Positions 1 to 9,361 of a stretch of DNA of 64,000 bases are shown piece after piece; within the stretch, counting starts at the first letter, position 1; every line of letters begins with the position of its first letter. The notes beneath the pieces were generated by a model, which saw only the letters and a program-made list of their open reading frames with translations, made no database searches and was not told the origin of the DNA. Made by a program: the position numbers and the translations under genes. The stretch is taken from contig JAKFEE010000005.1 of the NCBI GenBank assembly GCA_036675815.1, forward strand, positions 7,616 through 71,615, in the 5' to 3' direction. The stretch is from JAKFEE01 sp036675815 (GTDB lineage: Bacteria; Pseudomonadota; Alphaproteobacteria; Rhodospirillales; Magnetospirillaceae).

Positions 1-142
1 CGCGGCCCAGCGCGGCATAAGGCGCCGTCGTCAACAGCACGACACGATCTCCGGCGTGGCGCCGGCGGATGGCCTTGAAGCAGCCGCTGGCCATGATGAA
101 ATCGCCGAGGGCGCTGAGCTTGATGACGAGGATATCGGCCAT
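1..142 (-). CDS. Glycosyltransferase family 9 (heptosyltransferase-type), partial
   Basis: Only the first 47 codons are inside the window; the rest lies to the left. The N-terminus reads MADILVIKLSALGDFIMA, followed by a short helix and RHAGDRVVLLTTAPYAALG. The pattern ILVIKxSALGDxI is the hallmark N-terminal beta-strand and loop of GT9 ADP-heptose:LPS heptosyltransferases (WaaC/WaaF/RfaQ type). These transfer sugars to the lipopolysaccharide core at the cytoplasmic face of the inner membrane. The start codon overlaps the stop of the next gene (TGATG), so it is the downstream member of an operon with the two glycosyltransferases at 142-2228. The exact acceptor cannot be told. Confidence 0.8.
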   Translation of the reverse strand, partial: MADILVIKLSALGDFIMASGCFKAIRRRHAGDRVVLLTTAPYAALGR

Positions 143-1194
143 CAGCCGCCCCGCTCCGCGCGCCGAGCCACGATCTCCTCGTAGAAGTCGAGGTAGCTGC
201 GCACCAGCACGTCCTTGGTGAACTGGGTCCTATAGTCGACGATGCCGTTCTCGGTCAGGCGCCGGCGCAACTCGGGATCGGCCAGGCAGCGTGCAATCTG
301 GTCGCGCAGGCCCTGGACGTCGTCGATGGCACACAACAGCCCGTTCTCGTCGTGGCGGATGTAGTCGCGCGGCCCGGCGCTGGCGGCGGCGACGATGGGG
401 CGGCGCAGCGCCCACGCTTCCAGCATGACGATGCCGAAGGGCTCGAACCGCGACGGCACCACGAAGACGTCGGCAGCTTCGAGCAGCGCCGCGCTGTCGG
501 TGCGCCATCCCAGCAGCTTGACCCGATCGGCCAGGCCAAGGCGCTGGATCAGCGCCTCGAGCTCGCCGCGCAGTTCGCCCTCGCCTGCGATCCACAAATA
601 AACGCCCGGCAGGCCGTGCACCGCCTTGATCAGCACGTCGAGGGCTTTGCGCGGATGGAGCCGCGCCAGGGCAAGCAGCAGCGGAGCGCCCTCGGGAATA
701 CCCAAGGCGGCACGGTCGATGGGCACGGCGGGCTTGATGTCCGAGAACTGGTGGATGAGGCGGATGCGCTCGGCCGGCACGCCCGCCTCGGCGATATGCC
801 GAACGATGTCCTTGGTGATGCTGACGAAGTAGTCGAGGTGACGGAACCGCTTGAGATCATGGTAGCCACCGAACCAGCCGACGCGCACGGTGCGGGGATC
901 GGTGGCAAAGGTGGCGGCGCGGCCCATCCACGCCTGGACGACATGGGGGCGGAATCGGCGGATGGCGCTGGCAATGGCGAAACGCGTCGCCAGCGGCGGG
1001 AAGCTGGCGAAGGCGTTGATCCGATAGGAAAGGCCAGCGGCCTTCAGCCGTTCCACCCGCAAGGGATTGTCGCGGGTGATGACCAACTGCTCCAGCCCCG
1101 CCTCATGCAGCGCGGCGCAGGTGTCGATGAACTGCATCTCGCCGCCGCCGAATTCGGCCCCGGCCATCATCTGCAGCACGCGCACGCGGCTCAT
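142..1194 (-). CDS. Glycosyltransferase, GT-B fold (GT4-like)
   Basis: A 350-residue GT-B glycosyltransferase. The N-terminal Rossmann half starts MSRVRVLQMMAGAEFGGGE, the glycine-rich acceptor-side loop. The C-terminal half carries VYLWIAGEGELRGELEALI and the nucleotide-sugar motif VPSRFEPFGIVMLEAWAL, an EX7E-type arrangement with the two Glu separated by Pro-Phe-Gly. Length is normal for GT4 enzymes of LPS or exopolysaccharide assembly. It overlaps its upstream neighbour by ATGA and its downstream neighbour by TGATG, so the three sugar-transfer genes are probably one transcript. Donor and acceptor are unknown. Confidence 0.85.
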   Translation of the reverse strand: MSRVRVLQMMAGAEFGGGEMQFIDTCAALHEAGLEQLVITRDNPLRVERLKAAGLSYRINAFASFPPLATRFAIASAIRRFRPHVVQAWMGRAATFATDPRTVRVGWFGGYHDLKRFRHLDYFVSITKDIVRHIAEAGVPAERIRLIHQFSDIKPAVPIDRAALGIPEGAPLLLALARLHPRKALDVLIKAVHGLPGVYLWIAGEGELRGELEALIQRLGLADRVKLLGWRTDSAALLEAADVFVVPSRFEPFGIVMLEAWALRRPIVAAASAGPRDYIRHDENGLLCAIDDVQGLRDQIARCLADPELRRRLTENGIVDYRTQFTKDVLVRSYLDFYEEIVARRAERGG

Positions 1195-2228
1195 GGCCCG
1201 CCCCCCGCGAACAGGACCTCGAAATCGGCGGCGACGGCGTCCCAGCCGCGCTCGCGCTGGCTGGCATGTGCGCCCTGGTTCAGGCTCCAGAACATCTCGT
1301 CGTTGGTCAACAACTGAACGGCGACGTTGGCGAAGGCGTCGTCATCGGGAACCACATAGCCGGTCTCGCCATCGCGGACGCGCTCGCGCACGGCGCCCAA
1401 GGGCCGCGCCACCGCCGGCAGGCCGCAGGCCTGGCTCTCCATCAGGGTGAAGCAGGCCATGTCGTCGGCGTGGCCGGGATAGAGATGGACGCGCGCCGCG
1501 CGATAATCGGCGGCCATGCCGAGGTCGCCCTTGGGGCGGAGAATCGTCACCCCCCGCTCACGCGCCGCCAGCGCCTGGGCCAGCACCGGCTTCAGCGGCT
1601 GGGCGCACTCGCCGCCGAGTTGAGCCTTGTCGAGCGCCATCGAATAGACGTGCAGCTCGGCCTCCGGGCAGGCCGGGTGGATGCGCTCGCACCACAGCCG
1701 CAGCAGCCAGTCGAGGCCGTGCAGCGGATGCGTGGTGACGATGGCGCGCGGCACCCCGGCCGGCCGCGTCGGTTCCTCGGCCATGTAGTCGGGGCGCAGC
1801 CCGGGCGGGATCACCGAAGCCCGCAGCTTGCCCCCCGCCCAGGTGGCGTGGTGGGTGAAACCGAAGAACACCAGGTCCGGGGCGGTGTCGTCGAGAATCC
1901 GGCGGTTGGCGGGGTGCTGCAGATACCCGGCCGGGGCGGCCAGCCACAATACGCGTCGGCCCACCTGACGCACGGCGGTCAGCAGCGGCGGCTTGCGGAA
2001 GGCGATGAGCACGTCGGTCTGCAACGGCCGCTCGGCGTCCCAGGCCTCCCACTGCGCGCCCTCGATGCTCATCCGGTAACGGCAGCGATTGAACACCGTC
2101 ACCTGATGGCCGCGCCGCGCCAGCGCGCCCGGCAGGCTGGCAAAGGCCTTTTCGGCCCCGCCCAGCGGCTGCCCGCCCGGCATGTAGGCGTCGAACGGAA
2201 TCGAGTCGTCGAAGAGTGTCACGCGCAT
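1191..2228 (-). CDS. Glycosyltransferase, GT-B fold
   Basis: A 345-residue protein with the N-terminal loop PFDAYMPGGQPLGGAEKAF and, near the C-terminus, FTLMESQACGLPAVARPLG, the Glu-containing nucleotide-sugar binding loop of GT4-like enzymes. In between, residues around 150-250 form the second Rossmann domain. It is the first gene of the minus-strand glycosyltransferase run, and its start at 2228 faces the divergent YgfZ-like gene across 111 bases. The ribosome-binding site is weak. Its role in LPS core or capsule assembly is inferred from the partial heptosyltransferase at the window edge. Confidence 0.8.
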   Translation of the reverse strand: MRVTLFDDSIPFDAYMPGGQPLGGAEKAFASLPGALARRGHQVTVFNRCRYRMSIEGAQWEAWDAERPLQTDVLIAFRKPPLLTAVRQVGRRVLWLAAPAGYLQHPANRRILDDTAPDLVFFGFTHHATWAGGKLRASVIPPGLRPDYMAEEPTRPAGVPRAIVTTHPLHGLDWLLRLWCERIHPACPEAELHVYSMALDKAQLGGECAQPLKPVLAQALAARERGVTILRPKGDLGMAADYRAARVHLYPGHADDMACFTLMESQACGLPAVARPLGAVRERVRDGETGYVVPDDDAFANVAVQLLTNDEMFWSLNQGAHASQRERGWDAVAADFEVLFAGGGP

Positions 2229-2339
2229 GCCCGCAGCTTATACGTCCGCCGCTCGCGGAACACCATAGCGCGAGGCCCTTGCGGGCAACGGGGAAGTTTC
2301 CCTACCTTCCTCGCACCAAGAACGCAGAAGGATCTCGCC

Positions 2340-3224
2340 ATGGCGCCTGCCCTCGCCGTCCGCCTTGCCCATCGCGGCGTGCTCGCCGTCGCCGGTGACG
2401 ACCGCCGCACGTTTCTTCAAGGGCTGGTGTCGAACGACGTCGCCAGGGCAACGGGCGAGCGCGCCATCTGGTCGGCGTTCCTCACCCCCCAGGGAAAGTT
2501 CCTGCACGACTTGTTCCTGGTCGAGCAGGCAGACCGTTTCCTGCTCGATTGCGAGGCCGCCGAGCGTGCCGAGGATTTGCGCAAGCGCCTGTCGCTGTAC
2601 AAGCTGCGCGCCAAGGTGACCGTCGGTGCCGCTCCGGAATTCGGCGTTTTCGCCTTGCTCGGCGACGATCTGGGCCTGATGGAACCGGGTGCGGCGCGGA
2701 GCTTCGGCGGCGGGATCGCCTTCGTCGACCCACGACTGCCGCAGGCGGGGCTGCGGGCGATCCTGCCGCTGGATGGCGCCGAGCGGGTGCTGGCGGAGGC
2801 GGGATTCGCCGCCGGGTCCCCCGACGATTACGACCGCCTGCGCATCTCCTTGGGCCTGCCCGACGGCAGCCGCGACATGACCGTGGACAAGGCCCTCCTG
2901 CTGGAGAACGGTTTCGAGGAGTTGAACGGCGTCGATTTCCAGAAAGGCTGCTACATGGGCCAGGAGCTGACGGCGCGGACCAAGTATCGTGGCCTGGTGA
3001 AGAAGCGGCTGATGCCGGTGCATCTGGACGGCCCGGCGCCGGCGGCGGGCACGCCGCTGATGCTGGGCGAGCAGGACGCCGGCGAGATGCGCTCGTCCTG
3101 CGGCGACGTCGGCCTTGCCCTGGTGCGATTGGAGCATCTCAAACAGGCAAGGCGCGACGGCCTGAACGCCGGTGAGACGCGCATCCGGCCCTGGCCCGCC
3201 GAATGGATGAGGGTGAACGCATAA
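2340..3224 (+). CDS. ygfZ: YgfZ/GcvT-domain folate-binding protein (Fe-S cluster assembly factor)
   Basis: A 294-residue aminomethyltransferase-fold protein. It starts LAHRGVLAVAGDDRRTFLQG, with the early YgfZ feature FLQGLVSNDV, and carries the diagnostic YgfZ signature KGCYMGQELTART around residues 200-213, including the redox-relevant Cys. Family members bind tetrahydrofolate and help maintain certain Fe-S enzymes such as MiaB. The ATG at 2340 is chosen because homology begins directly there; the reading frame stays open far upstream (to 1266) but antisense to the glycosyltransferase gene. One base separates it from the ABC-F gene, suggesting co-transcription. Confidence 0.9.
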   Translation: MAPALAVRLAHRGVLAVAGDDRRTFLQGLVSNDVARATGERAIWSAFLTPQGKFLHDLFLVEQADRFLLDCEAAERAEDLRKRLSLYKLRAKVTVGAAPEFGVFALLGDDLGLMEPGAARSFGGGIAFVDPRLPQAGLRAILPLDGAERVLAEAGFAAGSPDDYDRLRISLGLPDGSRDMTVDKALLLENGFEELNGVDFQKGCYMGQELTARTKYRGLVKKRLMPVHLDGPAPAAGTPLMLGEQDAGEMRSSCGDVGLALVRLEHLKQARRDGLNAGETRIRPWPAEWMRVNA

Positions 3225-3225
3225 C

Positions 3226-5034
<1,809 letters not shown>

Positions 5035-5050
5035 TGGGTTTAGGTTGATA

Positions 5051-5108
5051 CGGAGCGCCGACCTCCAGGTCCGCACGCGGGACTGCGGAGCTGGAGCTCC
5101 GCGCTCCG
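5051..5108. repeat. Intergenic palindromic repeat, family B copy 1
   Basis: Two imperfect palindromes, GCCGACCTCCAGGTCCGC and GCGGAGCTGGAGCTCCGC, lie side by side between outer CGGAGC and GCTCCG ends. The same layout recurs at 10626-10681, 24283-24347 and 45090-45141. It sits between the ABC-F gene and the Rieske oxidoreductase and could fold into a cruciform or act as a 3' mRNA stabiliser. Confidence 0.75.
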
Positions 5109-5168
5109 TCCGAGGGAACCGCGCGCCCCTTTACCATGTTCCTCGAAGGCATCTTCGGAGGACATGCC

Positions 5169-6686
5169 ATGACCGCGCCGCTGCCCGGCAGACTGCAATC
5201 CTTTTGGAACGAGGCGGCGGTCACGGCGCCGCCGCGCCGGCTCGGCGACGGGGAGCGCGTGGACGTCGCCGTTGTCGGTGGCGGATTGTGTGGCCTTACC
5301 GCCGCCCTGCTGCTGGCCCGCGCCGGGCGTTCGGTGGCCGTGTTGGAGGCACGGCGCCTGGGGCAGCAGGTCACCGGCCACACCACGGCCAAGGTCACCG
5401 TCCAGCACGGCCTCATCTACGCCGATCTGATGGACACCTTCGGCGAGGCGGGCGCCCGCGCCTATGCCGATGCCAATCGGGCCGCCTTGGACTGGATCGC
5501 ATCGGCGGTGCGTGATCGGCAGATCGCTTGCGATTTCGAGCGCAAGCCCGCCTTTGCTTATGCCGAGCGCGACGACAGTCTGTCCCGCCTGGAACGCGAG
5601 CGCGACGCCGCACGCAAATTGGGCCTGCCGGTATCGCTGGATCGCCACACCGACCTTCCGTTTCCCGTGGCGGCGGCGCTGCGTTTCGATGATCAGGCGC
5701 AATTCCACCCGATAAAGTACCTGAACGCCATACTGAGCGAGTTGAGCGAGCGTGGCTGCCGCTTGTTCGAGGACACGCGCGTGATCGACGTCGACGATGG
5801 CAACACCTGCCGCGTCACGACGGAGACGGCGACTTTGCCGGCAGCCGAGGTGATCGTGGCGACCAATCTGCCGATCCTCGACCGCGGCGGCTATTTCGCC
5901 AAGGCGACGCCGCAGCGCCACATCATGCTGGCGGCACGCCTGGCCGAGGGCGCACCGCCCTTGGCCGGGATGTACATCAGCGTCGAAGCCCCCAGTCGCT
6001 CGCTGCGCACGGCAACGGGGGCGGGCGGACCGCTGCTGATCGTCGTCGGCGAGGCGTTCAAGCCCGGCAGGCGCGACACCGCCGAATTGACGCGTTCTCT
6101 GGAGGGCTGGGTCACCAGCCGTTTCGCCGTGCGCTCTGTCGATTATCGCTGGGGCAATCAGGACTATTTCCCCATCGATCGCGTACCGTATGTCGGCAGA
6201 CTGCTGCCCAACTCCAGACACGTTCGCATCGCCACCGGCTTTCAGGCCTGGGGCATGACGAATGCCACCGCCGCCGCCATGATGCTGGCCGACGACATCC
6301 TGGGGCGGCCCAATCCGTGGGCGGAAACCTTCCGCTCGACCCGCATTCACGTCAGCGCCGGCGGCATGCGCTTGCTCAAGGAAAACCTGGACGTCGCAGC
6401 GCATTTCGTGAAGGGCCACACCATCGGCAGCGCCGAAGGCACGCCCGAGCGCCTATCGCCCGGCGATGGCGGGATCGTCAGGGTCGAGGGCCGCGCCGTC
6501 GCCGCCTACCGCGACGGCGACGGAAGGCTTCACGCGGTGTCACCGGTGTGTACCCATATGGGCTGCCACGTGCACTGGAATGCCGCCGAACAGAGCTGGG
6601 ACTGCCCCTGCCACGGCTCGCGTTTCGACGTCGACGGCAAGGTGCTGAACGGGCCGACGGTGAGACCCCTGCCGCCCAGAGCGTGA
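5169..6686 (+). CDS. FAD-dependent oxidoreductase with C-terminal Rieske [2Fe-2S] domain
   Basis: A 505-residue fusion. Residues about 30-400 form a DAO-type flavoprotein with dinucleotide motif VAVVGGGLCGLTAALLLARA. The last about 90 residues are a Rieske domain with ligands Cys461-x-His463 (CTHMGCH) and Cys479-x-x-His482 (CPCHGS). Such fusions occur widely in bacteria and are thought to pass electrons between the flavin and the cluster; the physiological substrate is unknown. The start at 5169 is preferred over an in-frame ATG at 5136 because GGAGGA lies six bases before it and homology begins after it. It stands alone, followed by the MarR gene 80 bases later. Confidence 0.85.
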   Translation: MTAPLPGRLQSFWNEAAVTAPPRRLGDGERVDVAVVGGGLCGLTAALLLARAGRSVAVLEARRLGQQVTGHTTAKVTVQHGLIYADLMDTFGEAGARAYADANRAALDWIASAVRDRQIACDFERKPAFAYAERDDSLSRLERERDAARKLGLPVSLDRHTDLPFPVAAALRFDDQAQFHPIKYLNAILSELSERGCRLFEDTRVIDVDDGNTCRVTTETATLPAAEVIVATNLPILDRGGYFAKATPQRHIMLAARLAEGAPPLAGMYISVEAPSRSLRTATGAGGPLLIVVGEAFKPGRRDTAELTRSLEGWVTSRFAVRSVDYRWGNQDYFPIDRVPYVGRLLPNSRHVRIATGFQAWGMTNATAAAMMLADDILGRPNPWAETFRSTRIHVSAGGMRLLKENLDVAAHFVKGHTIGSAEGTPERLSPGDGGIVRVEGRAVAAYRDGDGRLHAVSPVCTHMGCHVHWNAAEQSWDCPCHGSRFDVDGKVLNGPTVRPLPPRA

Positions 6687-6766
6687 CCGAATGAACGGCG
6701 CGCGGGTTGTCGTGACCCACCATTATTGATTAGCATAACAATCCGCGTTACCTGAGGACGGAAGCG

Positions 6767-7270
6767 ATGAGTGCGCGCAAGAAATCGGCGTCGGCACCCC
6801 GCGGCGCCAACTCCGATGCCGGATTGGTTGCGCCGCAGATCAAAGAGCCGCTCATTTTCGGCGAAATCGTCGGCTATGCGTTGCGCCGCGCCCAGTTCGC
6901 CATCTATCAGGACTATGCCCGCACCGTCGCCGAGTTGGACATCCGACCGGCACAGTTCGCGGCGCTGGCGATCATCGCCGCCAATCCCGGGCTCAGCCAG
7001 ACGGCCTTGGCGACGATGATGGGCATCGACCGCTCGGGCGCGGTGACCCTGATCGATGCGCTCGAGGGGCGCGGCCTGGCGGCGCGCCTGCCGTCGCAGG
7101 TCGACCGCCGCACCTACGCCATTATGCTCACCGCCGCCGGGCAGACCATGCTGGCGCGGCTGACCGAGCGCGTGAGCGAGCACGACCGCCGCATGACCGC
7201 GGCACTGAGCGAGGCCGAGAAGGCGCGATTGATCGATATGCTGCGTCGCCTGTACGATCGGCCAAATTAG
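6767..7270 (+). CDS. MarR family transcriptional regulator
   Basis: A 167-residue winged-helix regulator. The recognition region reads LSQTALATMMGIDRSGAVTL, and the wing is LPSQVDRRTYAIMLTAAG, with the Asp-Arg-Arg typical of MarR proteins. A basic 20-residue tail precedes the dimerisation helices. It is flanked by a crotonase and, beyond, by a divergent dehydrogenase/ABC-transporter intergenic region. A shared 12-base box, CGCAACAGTTAT, lies in the two nearby promoter regions (7279 and 9252). By analogy with CouR/FerR-type MarR proteins that sense aromatic CoA thioesters, it probably represses the neighbouring catabolic genes; that is inference. Confidence 0.85.
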   Translation: MSARKKSASAPRGANSDAGLVAPQIKEPLIFGEIVGYALRRAQFAIYQDYARTVAELDIRPAQFAALAIIAANPGLSQTALATMMGIDRSGAVTLIDALEGRGLAARLPSQVDRRTYAIMLTAAGQTMLARLTERVSEHDRRMTAALSEAEKARLIDMLRRLYDRPN

Positions 7271-7278
7271 TTGTTGAA

Positions 7279-7300
7279 CGCAACAGTTATGGGCAATAAC
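7279..7300 (+). promoter_or_regulatory. Candidate MarR operator upstream of the crotonase
   Basis: The stretch begins with the box CGCAACAGTTAT and ends in a perfect inverted repeat GTTAT-N5-ATAAC at 7286-7300; TGTTG-N4-CAACA overlaps its left side (7272-7285). The CGCAACAGTTAT box occurs again at 9252-9263. Its position between the MarR stop and the crotonase start fits an operator or promoter element. Confidence 0.55.
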
Positions 7301-7335
7301 ATCCGCGCCATCGCCATGACACGGTACGGGAACCG

Positions 7336-8112
7336 ATGAGCGCCACCTTCAAGCACCTGACGGTCGAGCTTCGCGACAACGTCGCCCTGGTCGGCCTCGA
7401 TCGACCGGGGAAGCGCAACGCGCTCAACGATACCCTGATCGCCAATCTGCACGATTTCTTCGCCCAGCCGCCGGCGGCGGCACGGGTGGCGGTGCTGTAT
7501 GGCCGCGGCGAACACTTCTGCGCCGGGCTCGACCTTGCCGAGCACAGCGAGCGTGACGCCTTCGAGGCGATGATGAACTCGCAGTCGTGGCATCGCGCCT
7601 TCAATCAGGTGCAGCATGGCGGGCTGCCGGTGGTTACGGCGATGACCGGCGCGGTCGTCGGCGGCGGCCTCGAACTGGCGGCGGCGGCCCATGTGCGCGT
7701 GGCCGAGCCCTCGTGCTTCTACTCCCTGCCCGAAGGCCAGCGCGGCATCTTCGTCGGCGGCGGCGGCTCGGTGCGCGTCGCCCGCATCATCGGTGCCGGC
7801 CGCATGACCGAGATGATGCTCACCGGCCGCGCCTACGGCGCCGACGAGGGCCAATCGCTGGGCCTGTCGCATTATCTGGTCAAGCCGGGCGAAGCCTTGG
7901 ACAAGGCCCTGGACCTGGCGCGCCGCATCGCCGGCAACGCCCCGCTGTCCAACTACGCCGCCATCAACGCCTTGCCGCGCATCGCCGACATGGCGGCACA
8001 GGATGGCCTGTTCACCGAATCGCTCATGGTGGCGATGGCGCAGACCAGCGACGAGGCCCGCGCCCGGATGCAAGCCTTCCTGCAGAAGCGGGCCCCCAAA
8101 GCCGGGCAGTAG
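7336..8112 (+). CDS. Crotonase family enoyl-CoA hydratase
   Basis: A 258-residue crotonase. The CoA-binding/oxyanion segment is HFCAGLDLAEH. Both glutamates of hydratases appear to be present, in GGGLELAAAAHVRVAEP and in the LPEGQRGIFVGGGGSVRV segment. This last motif differs from the PGAGGTQR loop of classical hydratases, and I recall it in crotonases that accompany feruloyl-CoA synthases. It would hydrate a 2-enoyl-CoA such as a cinnamoyl-CoA. It is 65 bases after the MarR gene and convergent with the 3-hydroxyacyl-CoA dehydrogenase. A lyase activity (vanillin-releasing) is possible but not indicated. Confidence 0.85.
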   Translation: MSATFKHLTVELRDNVALVGLDRPGKRNALNDTLIANLHDFFAQPPAAARVAVLYGRGEHFCAGLDLAEHSERDAFEAMMNSQSWHRAFNQVQHGGLPVVTAMTGAVVGGGLELAAAAHVRVAEPSCFYSLPEGQRGIFVGGGGSVRVARIIGAGRMTEMMLTGRAYGADEGQSLGLSHYLVKPGEALDKALDLARRIAGNAPLSNYAAINALPRIADMAAQDGLFTESLMVAMAQTSDEARARMQAFLQKRAPKAGQ

Positions 8113-8115
8113 CAG

Positions 8116-8139
8116 CCCTCTCCCGCAGGCGGGAGAGGG
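8116..8139. terminator. Hairpin between convergent genes (repeat family C)
   Basis: CCCTCTCCCGC-AG-GCGGGAGAGGG-type perfect stem lies exactly between the convergent crotonase stop (8112) and dehydrogenase stop (8148). It lacks a T-run, so it is either a bidirectional terminator or an mRNA-stabilising element. The same stem is found twice more at 16012-16124. Confidence 0.65.
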
Positions 8140-8147
8140 GGAATGGG

Positions 8148-9200
8148 TTAGGCAGGAGGAACAACTGCGCCGTGGCGCGCCGCCAGCGGCGCCACCAGGG
8201 CTTCGACCCGGGCCCGCCCCAGCGCCCGCATCGCCGCACAGGGCTGCCATTGCCATTGCAGCCCGAGTCGAGCGCCCAGGTCGATATCCTCGGGCGCCGC
8301 CACCTGTTCGTCGAGTTCCTGCAGCACCGCCAGGAACACCGCCGCTTGCAGGCGCTCGGCAATCATGTCGGCATCCGCGGTCAGGGCCGCTTCGCCGGCA
8401 TTCCATGACTCGCCGCTGCCGCCGATCCGTATCAGGCCCGGCGCCGGAGCATAGAACTCTCCCAGGTTGGCCAGGGTTCGCGCCGCATGCAAGGCGATGG
8501 CCGGCTTGGTCAAATCCATCACCCGGAATGGCCCGGCGGCGGTGCCGAAGGCTTGGCAGGCGACGGCATCGATCTCCGCTGGCCGCCATCCCTCGTCGGC
8601 CAGGCGCACCGCTTCGTTGAGGTAGGGAACGAAGAATCGGTTGATGGCGAAGCCGAAGACGTCGCGGCAGGCGATCGGTTGCTTGCCGCAGCCATGGACG
8701 AAGGCAAAGGCCCGGTCCATCGACGCCTGCGACGTTGCCTTGCCGCGCACCACCTCGACCAACGGATTGACCGCGGCCGGGAAGAAATAATGCAGGCCGA
8801 GGAAGCGTTGCGGCGCGCGCACGGCGCGGGCAAGGTCGTCGACACGGAGCGAGCTGGTATTGGTGGCCAGCACCGCTTCGTCGCTCACGATCGGCGTCAA
8901 CGCGGAGAACAGCGTCGCCTTGGCGGCCGGATCCTCGTAGATCGCCTCGATCACCAGACCGCAATCGGCGAGATCGGCGACATCGCCTGGCACCAGACGC
9001 GCTCGTGTCGCCTCTGCCGTCGTGGCGCTCATCTTGCCCTTGTCGACGGCGCGGGCCAGGGATGCCTCGATCGCCGCCAGGCCGCGCGCCGCCGCCGCCG
9101 GGTCGCGGTCGGTCAGGCGCACCGTATAGCCGTGCTGCGCCGCCCCATGCGCGATACCGCAGCCCATGGTGCCCGCCCCGACTACGCCAATCCTGTCCAT
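8148..9200 (-). CDS. 3-hydroxyacyl-CoA dehydrogenase (NAD)
   Basis: A 350-residue single-function dehydrogenase. The NAD site is MDRIGVVGAGTMGCGIAHGA at the very N-terminus. The catalytic histidine lies in GLHYFFPAAVNPLVEVV, followed by the 3HCDH C-terminal helical domain with FGFAINRFFVPYLNE. It oxidises a 3-hydroxyacyl-CoA to 3-ketoacyl-CoA. The ATG at 9200 is chosen because the Rossmann motif begins there and GGGAGG lies seven bases upstream; an open frame reaches 9317. It diverges from the ABC transporter across a region holding the CGCAACAGTTAT box, and with the crotonase could supply hydration and oxidation in a beta-oxidation route. Confidence 0.9.
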   Translation of the reverse strand: MDRIGVVGAGTMGCGIAHGAAQHGYTVRLTDRDPAAAARGLAAIEASLARAVDKGKMSATTAEATRARLVPGDVADLADCGLVIEAIYEDPAAKATLFSALTPIVSDEAVLATNTSSLRVDDLARAVRAPQRFLGLHYFFPAAVNPLVEVVRGKATSQASMDRAFAFVHGCGKQPIACRDVFGFAINRFFVPYLNEAVRLADEGWRPAEIDAVACQAFGTAAGPFRVMDLTKPAIALHAARTLANLGEFYAPAPGLIRIGGSGESWNAGEAALTADADMIAERLQAAVFLAVLQELDEQVAAPEDIDLGARLGLQWQWQPCAAMRALGRARVEALVAPLAARHGAVVPPA

Positions 9201-9251
9201 CGCGCCGCCTCCCGCTCCAGTTGGCCCTATCCTGCCGTGTATGTTGTGATG

Positions 9252-9273
9252 CGCAACAGTTATTGTCGGCAAC
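9252..9273 (+). promoter_or_regulatory. Second copy of the candidate MarR box, divergent promoter region
   Basis: CGCAACAGTTAT at 9252-9263 is followed by TGTCGGCAAC, giving GTTAT-N5-GCAAC, an imperfect version of the 7286 inverted repeat; TGTTG-N7-CAACA overlaps its left side. It lies between the divergent dehydrogenase (start 9200) and ABC binding protein (start 9362), where one repressor could control both. Confidence 0.55.
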
Positions 9274-9361
9274 CACCCCTTGACGCCTTTGGCGCACGCG
9301 TCCACACTGATCGCCAAAGGACTGTCGAAAAAGAACGGTCTACGACGTCAAGGGAGTGACC

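Noticed and set aside
352..1317. 321-codon open frame on the plus strand opposite the glycosyltransferase gene
   Set aside because: Lies wholly antisense to a gene with clear GT-B motifs; its translation has shadow-frame composition (repeated Gln, His, Arg, Gly) and no domain. Several similar long antisense frames (for example 3139-4944, 5040-6419, 9260-10723, 15726-18533, 27966-29606, 48306-50714, 55294-56586) were dropped for the same reason.
1266..2339. 5' extension of the YgfZ-like gene
   Set aside because: The open frame overlaps a glycosyltransferase gene on the other strand, and all YgfZ homology starts at 2340.
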